The notes under the pieces: generated by a model
Told to the model about the DNA's origin: nothing
Databases searched by the model: none
The model's input: the letters and a program-made list of their open reading frames with translations, nothing else
Source: Acidobacteriota bacterium
Lineage (GTDB): Bacteria; Acidobacteriota; Terriglobia; Versatilivoradales; Versatilivoraceae
DNA: 6,106 bases
Reading direction: 5' to 3'
NCBI GenBank assembly: GCA_028875135.1
Contig: JAPPFQ010000120.1
Location: 1-6,106 of the forward strand
Position numbers and translations under genes: made by a program
Shown here: one piece after another, positions 1-5,446 of the stretch
How positions within the stretch are numbered: the stretch's first letter is position 1
How the letters are laid out: the number at the start of each line of letters is the position of its first letter

Positions 1-1860
1 GTCTTGGGCCGCGACGCGGGCCGCCACTTTTCCGTTGACCACGATCTCCAGCCGCTCGAAAGGTCTCAGGGAGCGCGCCCGGGCTTGGATGCGAAGGACC
101 TTGCGCTTGTCGAGCGTCAATGTCTCCCCGGGTCCCCGGCCGTCCACCGAAAGGCTGACCATGGGTCCGTTGGTCACGAAGGAGCGGCCCTGGCGCAATC
201 CTTCCATCCATGAGGGGTAGGTGAGGGGGCCGTCCAGCTTGACGTAGACCCTCTGGTGCCCCACCGGCTCCTCTGGCCCGATGCGGTCGGTTCCCGCGGT
301 GGCGGGCAGGCGGAAGCCGCAGTTCAAAAGGTGGTACCAGAGCTTGAGGGTTTGCGGGAGCCGGGTATGGGTCAGGATGTCGGCGGTGTCGATCTCGCCG
401 AAAACCATGTCGATGGGGAACTCGAGTTGAGCGGGACGCAGGTGGGCCCAGTTGACCAACCCTCCCTGCCGGTGGGTTTCCCGCATGGCGTCCAGCACCA
501 GGGCGTCGGGCCAGCCGTCCTGGCCGCTACGGGGGAACCCCTTGCGGGAGGGTCTCAGGTAGGAGTAGCGGTAGACGGTGGTCTCGGGAACGGCTAAGCC
601 GCCGGTGGAGATGGGCTCCACCAGCTTCTTGAGGCTGAGGAGACTGACGTGGCCCAGGGTCTGGTTGCGGTACTCCTGGTTGTAGTAGACCAGGTGCCGG
701 GGATCGGATATCGGGTCCAGTTCGCCCCGGAAATGCTCCTGGGAGTAGATCTTTCCCATGTGTTCCAGGACAAGAATATGGCCGACCCGCAGGTCCTCGG
801 CCTGCATCTCGAACAGGGCGCTGGGCGGATCCAGCATGTGGATGTGGGTGTCTCCGGAATGCCATCCCTCCCTCTCCATGTGGGCCCAGCGCTCGAGCGC
901 GAAGGTGCGCCGCAGGGTCCGGCCGGCCTCCAGCTCGAGTTCCTCGTCAATGGGCAGATATTCCATGCCTCGCCGGATGGAGATCCGGATCTTGCCGGCC
1001 GGAGCTCGCAGGCGGAAGTTTCCGGAGGCATAGCTCCAGCGGGCGGGGTCCCTCCGCGGACGCAGAACCAAGCCGTAGTCCGCCTCCAGCAGAGGCCGGT
1101 AGCGCCCTTCCTCGTCGGTCACTCGAATGCGGCCGATGGTGGGGGCGCCGCCCTCCGACTCGACCAGCCGCCCTTCCAGCAGGCCGGATTCCGCCACCCG
1201 GAAGGGGAGGCGCCAGGCCACGCTCGTTCCCTCGGACCCGACTGAAAGGCAGGCCGCTCCCGCCCCGGTCTCCGGGGCATCGATATGAGCCAGCAGATGC
1301 CGGGTGGCCGAGGGAGCCATCTCCAGCGAGTCCGCCTCCAGCCTCAAACCGGAACTCCGGAGAGTGAGCATTCTGGTTTCGGAGGTGGCGTTGTGAAGGG
1401 TGAGCAGAAGCGGTTGAGGGATTTCGCGGTAAAGGTCGAGTTGGGGAAGTCTATCGAGCTTGAAATCCTGTGCGCCCACCTCGACCCGAAGTCGAGGCCA
1501 GTCCAGGGAGTCTTCCAGCGCGGCAAAGGCCTCCCCGGCTTCCCGTTGGCTTTTGGGCAGCAGCCGTTCCCGGTCGGGTTCGGGCAGGCGGGTGGTCTCC
1601 TGGAGGATGTCGTAGGCGTTGAGGGCCTTCAGGACGGCGGCGTAGAGCTTGCCCTCGAGCTGGAAGCGATTGCCCACCCCCTGGTAGACGTTGCCGACCG
1701 CCTCGCGTCTGATCTCATCGCTGAAGATGGCGTAGAGGTCCTGGAGGGCGGCGGGGGCTCCGGCCGGATTGGGGCCCGGCGGCGCTTCCGTGCGATGGCA
1801 GAAGGCTGCCAGTCCGAGCAGCAGCAGAGCCAGCAGGAGTTGACGGTAGCGGCTCTCCAT
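1..1860 (-). CDS. CehA/McbA family PHP-domain metallohydrolase, exported (3' end outside window)
   Basis: An open minus-strand frame starts at the ATG at 1860-1858 and runs 620 codons to the window edge without a stop, so the C-terminus is missing. Residues 7-20 are a hydrophobic signal segment ending in Cys21. The lipobox is poor (Phe at -1), so either a lipoprotein or a cleaved secreted protein is possible. Residues about 227-322 resemble a carboxypeptidase-regulatory-like beta-sandwich. The PHP metal-binding part follows: W-H-S-G-D-T-H-I-H at 333-341 (H339, H341), E366-H367, E396 with G403-H404, W-A-H473 and G-T-D525. The stretch ending F-V-T-N-G-P near residue 563 is typical of the CehA/McbA family. 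Characterised relatives hydrolyse esters, such as the carbaryl carbamate bond in CehA; the substrate here is unknown. AGG sits 6 nt before the ATG. The gene lies 124 bases downstream of the Tat protein gene in the same direction, so co-transcription is plausible. Family assignment is firm, substrate is not. Confidence 0.85.
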   Translation of the reverse strand, partial: MESRYRQLLLALLLLGLAAFCHRTEAPPGPNPAGAPAALQDLYAIFSDEIRREAVGNVYQGVGNRFQLEGKLYAAVLKALNAYDILQETTRLPEPDRERLLPKSQREAGEAFAALEDSLDWPRLRVEVGAQDFKLDRLPQLDLYREIPQPLLLTLHNATSETRMLTLRSSGLRLEADSLEMAPSATRHLLAHIDAPETGAGAACLSVGSEGTSVAWRLPFRVAESGLLEGRLVESEGGAPTIGRIRVTDEEGRYRPLLEADYGLVLRPRRDPARWSYASGNFRLRAPAGKIRISIRRGMEYLPIDEELELEAGRTLRRTFALERWAHMEREGWHSGDTHIHMLDPPSALFEMQAEDLRVGHILVLEHMGKIYSQEHFRGELDPISDPRHLVYYNQEYRNQTLGHVSLLSLKKLVEPISTGGLAVPETTVYRYSYLRPSRKGFPRSGQDGWPDALVLDAMRETHRQGGLVNWAHLRPAQLEFPIDMVFGEIDTADILTHTRLPQTLKLWYHLLNCGFRLPATAGTDRIGPEEPVGHQRVYVKLDGPLTYPSWMEGLRQGRSFVTNGPMVSLSVDGRGPGETLTLDKRKVLRIQARARSLRPFERLEIVVNGKVAARVAAQD

Positions 1861-1984
1861 TCGCACCCTTGGCGGAGTTCTATCCCTAACTTCCCGACAC
1901 TTGGCCGATCCCTACGGAGCTTTCTCCAGCCCCTTGGTGGATTCCTCTTTTTCTAAATCGCTTGTCGGTAACCGGGCGCTACTG

Positions 1985-3742
1985 TCAGGCCCCTTTCAAT
2001 TCGGGGATGCTCAAACGCCCGTCCACCAGGGTGACGTAGGGTTCCAGCCGGGCGTGCCGCTCCAGCAGCTTGATCTCCAGGTGGTTCTCGCCGGGACGGA
2101 CCTCGGCGGGATCCAGTTCGAACTCGAACTCGTGGCTGTCCTTCAGGGTGATTCCGGCAAAGGCCTTGGGATCGGGTTGAATGGGCTTTCCGTTCCAGGC
2201 GAATTCCAAGCGGTCCTCGGGACCGAGATCCACGATTCGCACCCACGCCCGCGGAGCCCCCTTGGGTTTGGACCGGCTGAGGTCGTCGGCGATGTCGAAG
2301 GCGACTGTGTGGCCGATGCCGTCGGTGGAAAGCCCGATCATCATGGGGGTTTGGCCGGGCCACTCGGCGTGGCCGAAAGTCCCGGTCAATATGCTCCCGG
2401 TGTGAGGGCTGCCGTCCAGCAGGTATTTCTTGGGACCGTTTTTTACCAGGTCGGGATCGACCAGGTCGTGGGTGAAGCTCAGATCGAGCGGGTTTTCCCC
2501 GGGCCGGTGATAGTGGGGCATGCGGTAGAAGTAGTTCCAGAACTGGATGCCGGTGATCCCGGAGGAGAAGGCCCGGTGGGTGGCAGCCCGCAGAGATTCC
2601 CGGCCTTCCCGGGTGGGCCGGGCGTGGGTGAAGCAGGCCAGAGCGGGAATGCCGTGCTTGGCGCCCAACTGGGACAACTCCGTCCAGGGGGTGCTGAAGG
2701 GGGAGAGTCCGTTGCTGACCACCACCATGTCCAGCAACCCCTCCTCGAACCAGACCGGCAGGTCGATCCCGATGCGCAGGCAGAGGTCGACGGTGGCCGG
2801 CACCCGGGCCGAAAGGAAGATGGGGCGGCCGCGCTTGGCCGCCTGCTCGTCGGCGACCCGGCGTATGCGGCGGATCAGCTCAGTCATCACGTGTCGCTGC
2901 ACGTAGGCTTCATAGATGGGAAAGAGGAAGGGAGACCGGAAGAAGTCCAGCTCGAAACCGTCCAGATCGTATTGGGTGAGGGTCTCGGCGGCCAGGTTGA
3001 AGATGAGGTCCCGGTAGGGGCCGATGGCGTAGTTGCCGGCGCTGGACTGCATGTACTCGAAGCTGGTGTCGGGATGGGGGGCGTGGCGATCGCCGATCAA
3101 CCACTCGGGGTGCTCCCGCTTCCACTTGGGCGTGTAGAAATAGGGCTCGGCCGGATGGTCCTTGGGGAGCCGGGAGGGCTTGTCCAGACCGATCCGGTCG
3201 CCCCAGCGATCGTGGTGATCGTTCATGCGAAGGCGCAGGAACACGTCCAGGCCGGCCTCATGCCCGCCGTCACACATGAGGGTCAGCGGGTCGTGTCCCG
3301 CCTCGCACAGCCGCTGCACAGCCTGCATCATCCGCAGCGTGTTGCCGCTCTTCAGCAGGGGCTGCTCCTCACCGATGATGGGGTAGAGTTTGGAGCAGTG
3401 GGTGGTGCCGCCGGCGTGGTTGATGCCGAACGCGTACATGTTGACGGCCGAGTCCTTGAGCGCCCCGATCGAGCCTTCCACCAAGCCTTCCGGGCTGGGC
3501 GGCCAGGGCATGCGGAGCAGGGGGTCGCCGATGTCCTGCAGCACTACCCGATAGTCTTCCGGCCGTTTTCCCGTGAAGGACTTTCCGGGTCTCCGGGTCT
3601 TCTTCAGGGGCGCGGCGGCTGCGGACGCCGCGGCGGACCCGGGCGCCGCGGGGTTAAGGCCCAACGCGGTGCCTGCCAGGACGGTGGTTCGCATGAACCG
3701 GCGGCGCGAAACGTTGTTAGTGGAATCTTTCCTGTCAGGCAT
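1985..3742 (-). CDS. Tat-exported protein with probable glycoside-hydrolase-like TIM barrel
   Basis: A complete 585-residue protein. The N-terminus has a twin-arginine signal, S12-R-R-R-F-M17, followed by a short hydrophobic stretch (about 19-30) and an Ala/Pro-rich region to about 45, so export in folded form by the Tat pathway is likely. Residues about 65-425 read like an alpha/beta barrel of the glycosyl-hydrolase-like (GHL10-type) kind. D261-G-F-E-L-D-F-F268 resembles a barrel strand carrying acidic catalytic candidates E264 and D266. M173-N-D-H-H-D178 and G398-I-Q-F-W-N-Y404 are further strand-like motifs. Residues about 470-585 look like a C-terminal beta-sandwich, possibly carbohydrate-binding. 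A perfect AGGAGG lies 4 nt before the ATG, which fixes the start. It is the first gene of the left arm and precedes the CehA/McbA-type gene. Export is well supported. The hydrolase role is inferred from motif resemblance and no specific family or substrate is claimed. Confidence 0.8.
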   Translation of the reverse strand: MPDRKDSTNNVSRRRFMRTTVLAGTALGLNPAAPGSAAASAAAAPLKKTRRPGKSFTGKRPEDYRVVLQDIGDPLLRMPWPPSPEGLVEGSIGALKDSAVNMYAFGINHAGGTTHCSKLYPIIGEEQPLLKSGNTLRMMQAVQRLCEAGHDPLTLMCDGGHEAGLDVFLRLRMNDHHDRWGDRIGLDKPSRLPKDHPAEPYFYTPKWKREHPEWLIGDRHAPHPDTSFEYMQSSAGNYAIGPYRDLIFNLAAETLTQYDLDGFELDFFRSPFLFPIYEAYVQRHVMTELIRRIRRVADEQAAKRGRPIFLSARVPATVDLCLRIGIDLPVWFEEGLLDMVVVSNGLSPFSTPWTELSQLGAKHGIPALACFTHARPTREGRESLRAATHRAFSSGITGIQFWNYFYRMPHYHRPGENPLDLSFTHDLVDPDLVKNGPKKYLLDGSPHTGSILTGTFGHAEWPGQTPMMIGLSTDGIGHTVAFDIADDLSRSKPKGAPRAWVRIVDLGPEDRLEFAWNGKPIQPDPKAFAGITLKDSHEFEFELDPAEVRPGENHLEIKLLERHARLEPYVTLVDGRLSIPELKGA

Positions 3743-3746
3743 GCAT

Positions 3747-3752
3747 CCTCCT
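3747..3752 (-). promoter_or_regulatory. Shine-Dalgarno site of the Tat protein gene
   Basis: On the minus strand this reads AGGAGG, a full match to the anti-Shine-Dalgarno sequence, with 4 nt (ATGC) before the start codon. A second, out-of-frame ATG lies inside this spacing (3746-3744). The Tat signal is only reached from the ATG at 3742, which decides the start. Confidence 0.8.
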
Positions 3753-3847
3753 GGTTGAATTAATGGGTTGGCCGGCTTGCATTGGGCCTGGCTTTCGTGC
3801 TTGACTCACTCTGTTTGCCGGAGCGGCCGCAAGCGGATCAGCCTCCG

Positions 3848-3876
3848 GCCGGCTGACCGGACACGGTCAGGCCGGC
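3848..3876. repeat. Strong inverted repeat, 11-bp stem with one bulge
   Basis: GCCGG-CTGACC, a 6-nt loop (GGACAC), then GGTCAG, one bulged G, and CCGGC. The stem can form on either strand. There is no T-tract on either side, so it is not a classical intrinsic terminator. It could lie in the 5' leader of the Tat protein transcript or act as a protein-binding site. In a GC-rich spacer part of this symmetry may be chance. Confidence 0.5.
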
Positions 3877-3920
3877 ACGGTCGGCGCCCTCTGGAACGCC
3901 GTCCTTTCGCCCGAAACTGC

Positions 3921-3961
3921 CGGTGGCCTGCAACGCAATCCTGTCCGGCATCCGGCCACCG
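3921..3961. repeat. Inverted repeat with perfect 8-bp arms
   Basis: CGGTGGCC at 3921-3928 is matched by its exact reverse complement GGCCACCG at 3954-3961, with 25 nt between. No T-tract follows. Its function is unknown; it could be a cruciform or binding site in the divergent promoter region, or chance symmetry in GC-rich DNA. Confidence 0.4.
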
Positions 3962-4020
3962 TGAAGGTCTGTCTGAGCCGCAAAGGACAGCCATTCTAAC
4001 AGAGAATCGCCGGGGAAGAA

Positions 4021-4036
4021 GCCGGTTTATACCGGC
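4021..4036. promoter_or_regulatory. Operator-like palindrome before the oxidase gene
   Basis: GCCGGT-TTAT-ACCGGC has perfect 6-bp arms around an AT centre and ends 30 nt before the oxidase ATG. An AT centre flanked by GC arms and its position near the start fit a repressor site or a small leader hairpin. A weaker dyad, ATTCT-N5-AGAAT, lies just upstream at 3993-4007. No regulator gene is present in the window to pair with it. Confidence 0.35.
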
Positions 4037-4066
4037 CGGACCCCGACGGGTAAAGGGCCCGAACCC

Positions 4067-5185
4067 ATGGCCAGGCAGCCGGACGTGGTGATCATCGGTG
4101 GGGGTGCTATCGGTTGCAGCGCCGCCTACTACTTGAGGTCGGAAGGGCTCCAGGTAGCGCTGGTGGACAAGGGTCCGGTGGGCCGGGAAGCCTCCTGGGC
4201 CTCGGCCGGCATCATCGGCCCCTCCAGTCATCCGCAGGGGGATCCCTGGTTCCGCCAGGCGACGCTCCTCTCCCGGCAGCTCTACGACGAGCTCAACGGG
4301 GCGCTCTTCGAGGAAACGGGGCGTCGGATGGGCTACGGCGGCCGGGGGAGCATGACCGTGGCCATGAGTTCCGGGGAAGCTGCCGAGGCCGTCTCCGACG
4401 CCGAGCGGGAGGCAGCGGCCGGTGTTTCGCTGGAGGTGCTGACCGCGGTGGAGGCACGGCGCCGGGAGCCGGCGCTCCCGGAGAACCTGGAGGCGGTGAT
4501 CCTGCACCCCGAGGGCCGGTTCCTGGACGCCCGCAACTATACGGCCACCATCGCCAGGGCGGCTGGGCTCAAGGGCGCAGAGATGCGCCCGGGCTGGCCG
4601 GTGACCGCCCTGACCTGGGAGGGCGGCAGGGTGACCGGAGTGCGGTCCGGCCAGGAGCGGCTGGGCGCCGGCTGGGTGATCAACGCCGCCGGCGCCTGGG
4701 CGGGCCTCCTGGATCCCGCACTCGCGGCTCCCATCACGCCGGATCACGGTCAGATCATGTCGCTTGAGGGGCCCGAGCTCGGACTGCGCCACACGCTCCA
4801 CCGCTGGGGCCGCTACGGCTACATCACCCCCAGGCCGGACGGGCGGGTGGTAGTGGGAGCCACTCATGAAGAGATCGGGTTTCGCAGGCAAATCACACCG
4901 GAGGGTCTGGACTATCTGGCCGGGGTGGTCAGGACGGTCCTTCCGGGGCTCATGGACCAGGCCATGCTGGACATCTGGACCGGGCTGCGGCCGGCCAGTC
5001 CCGACACCTTGCCCATTATCGGTACGGACCCGCGAGCCGCGGGCGGCTTCCTGTGGGCCACCGGCCACTCCAGCTCCGGCATCATGCAGGCGCCGGCCAC
5101 GGCGCAAGTGCTGGCGGACCTGGTCCTGGGCCGAAAGCCCCGCATTCCACTGGACAAGGTGGGCATTGATCGGTTTCTGGGCTGA
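4067..5185 (+). CDS. FAD-dependent oxidoreductase, DAO family (glycine oxidase ThiO-like)
   Basis: A complete 372-residue protein, the usual length for ThiO-type glycine oxidases. The N-terminus has the Rossmann FAD motif G11-G-G-A-I-G16 after a hydrophobic strand, with D34 closing the beta-alpha-beta unit, then A-S-A-G-I-I-G-P near 45-52. The C-terminal half carries family landmarks: G-Y252-I-T-P-R, V-V-G-A-T at 262-266, G-L-R308-P-A-S-P-D-T-L-P-I-I-G, and T-G-H334 followed by A-P-A-T-A. From memory of B. subtilis glycine oxidase, Y252 and R308 align with its substrate-binding Tyr246 and Arg302, but the G-H-x-R-x-G arginine (Arg329) is Ser336 here. Members oxidise small amines or amino acids to imines with release of hydrogen peroxide. 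No thiamine genes adjoin it, so sarcosine or another N-substituted amine is as plausible as glycine. No signal peptide is seen, so it is cytoplasmic. AAAGGG lies 9 nt upstream of the ATG. Confidence 0.9.
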   Translation: MARQPDVVIIGGGAIGCSAAYYLRSEGLQVALVDKGPVGREASWASAGIIGPSSHPQGDPWFRQATLLSRQLYDELNGALFEETGRRMGYGGRGSMTVAMSSGEAAEAVSDAEREAAAGVSLEVLTAVEARRREPALPENLEAVILHPEGRFLDARNYTATIARAAGLKGAEMRPGWPVTALTWEGGRVTGVRSGQERLGAGWVINAAGAWAGLLDPALAAPITPDHGQIMSLEGPELGLRHTLHRWGRYGYITPRPDGRVVVGATHEEIGFRRQITPEGLDYLAGVVRTVLPGLMDQAMLDIWTGLRPASPDTLPIIGTDPRAAGGFLWATGHSSSGIMQAPATAQVLADLVLGRKPRIPLDKVGIDRFLG

Positions 5186-5242
5186 GGGTAATAAGCCGCG
5201 GGCGGGTGCCGGGGAAACACTTGGCAGAGGCCGCGCTTACTC

Positions 5243-5255
5243 ACCCCAGAGGGGT
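5243..5255 (+). terminator. Possible weak terminator hairpin after the oxidase gene
   Basis: ACCCC-AGA-GGGGT forms a short GC-rich stem 57 nt after the oxidase stop. It is followed by AATTGAGG rather than a run of T, so intrinsic termination would be weak. It may simply mark the 3' end of the oxidase transcript. Confidence 0.25.
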
Positions 5256-5263
5256 AATTGAGG

Positions 5264-5285
5264 ATCTACTATTATAATAGTAGAT
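5264..5285. promoter_or_regulatory. Perfect 22-bp palindrome (operator-like site A)
   Basis: The left half ATCTACTATTA is followed at once by its exact reverse complement, with no spacer and no mismatch. The inner core ACTATTATAATAGT (5268-5281) matches the ACTA-N6-TAGT pattern of two further sites downstream. The centre contains TATAAT (5273-5278), a perfect -10 hexamer, but no -35 lies at a normal distance upstream on the plus strand. It is most likely the high-affinity binding site of a dimeric regulator. Confidence 0.65.
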
Positions 5286-5329
5286 AATGGTGACCGCCAA
5301 GCCCGTTGGATAGGGAGTGCCGGAGACAA

Positions 5330-5351
5330 TAAAACTATTTGTATAGTATTA
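5330..5351. promoter_or_regulatory. Operator-like site B
   Basis: The core ACTAT-TTGT-ATAGT (5334-5347) is a perfect 5-bp dyad with a 4-nt centre, the same spacing as site A. In the same 22-bp frame it matches site A at 12 positions and site C at 15. The right flank TATAGTATTA (5342-5351) recurs exactly in site C. TATAGT here could also serve as a -10 element, but no good -35 accompanies it. Confidence 0.5.
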
Positions 5352-5414
5352 AACGCCGAAACCGGTCCTGGCGTCGCGTAGTTCAAGGACTGGCCGTCCA
5401 GCAAGGCGCCAATA

Positions 5415-5436
5415 ATCTACTAGTCTTATAGTATTA
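5415..5436. promoter_or_regulatory. Operator-like site C, next to the ribosome-binding region
   Basis: The left arm ATCTACTA (5415-5422) repeats the left arm of site A exactly. The right arm TATAGTATTA (5427-5436) repeats that of site B exactly. The core ACTAGTCTTATAGT (5419-5432) keeps ACTA-N6-TAGT, and the site matches site A at 16 of 22 positions without gaps. It ends 10 nt before the dehydrogenase ATG, so a bound protein would block transcription close to the start of the message or cover the translation start region. Confidence 0.5.
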
Positions 5437-5446
5437 GAGAGTTCGA

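Larger units (their letters stand above)
3743..4066. other. Divergent intergenic region with several inverted repeats
   Basis: These 324 bases separate the minus-strand Tat protein gene from the plus-strand oxidase gene and must hold the start signals of both. I found no convincing -35/-10 pair on either strand; on the minus strand an AT-rich patch near 3757-3764 is the only weak -10 candidate. Open frames crossing it are GC-driven, lack a recognisable product and run antisense or out of frame into the neighbouring genes. The notable content is dyad symmetry at 3848-3876, 3921-3961, 3993-4007 and 4021-4036; the longer ones and the start-proximal one are listed separately. Confidence 0.6.
5186..5446. 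other. Intergenic regulatory region with three AT-rich dyad sites
   Basis: This 261-base spacer sits between the oxidase stop and the dehydrogenase start. Its first 70 bases are GC-rich. It is then punctuated by three AT-rich islands (about 5256-5290, 5325-5352 and 5410-5440), each holding one copy of the dyad ACTA-N6-TAGT. The composition contrasts sharply with the GC-rich coding DNA on both sides. I see no tRNA fold, no known riboswitch consensus and no credible small gene. Confidence 0.7.

Noticed and set aside
649..1956. Plus-strand open frames of about 200 codons over the metallohydrolase gene
   Set aside because: They are antisense to the 620-codon CehA/McbA-type frame, whose motifs (T-H-I-H, G-T-D, T-N-G-P) settle the coding strand.
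1901..3763. A 620-codon open frame on the plus strand over the Tat protein gene
   Set aside because: It is antisense to a gene with a full Shine-Dalgarno site, a Tat signal and coherent motifs. Its translation is rich in Gly/Val/Gln with no recognisable domain, as expected of a GC-rich shadow frame.
3768..4091. A 107-codon plus-strand open frame in the divergent spacer
   Set aside because: It has no ribosome-binding site of note, its product is Arg/Pro-rich, and it overlaps the oxidase start out of frame.
3806..5107. A 433-codon open frame on the minus strand over the oxidase gene
   Set aside because: It is antisense to an unmistakable FAD oxidase. Its product is Arg/Gly/His/Pro-rich with no family features.
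5186..5260. Glycine riboswitch or other metabolite riboswitch near the oxidase and dehydrogenase genes
   Set aside because: No recognisable conserved aptamer blocks were found. The GC-rich stretch forms only a short 5-bp hairpin.
5287..5313. An 8-codon mini-frame (MVTAKPVG) between sites A and B, considered as a leader peptide
   Set aside because: It has no Shine-Dalgarno sequence, no run of a regulatory amino acid, and no attenuator-like stem-loops after it.
5360..5400. A tRNA-like stretch containing GTTCAA
   Set aside because: The surrounding bases do not form the acceptor, D or anticodon arms.
5264..5436. CRISPR-like repeat array
   Set aside because: The repeats are short, imperfect, dyad-symmetric and unevenly spaced (66 and 85 bp between centres), with no cas gene nearby. 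An operator array explains them better.
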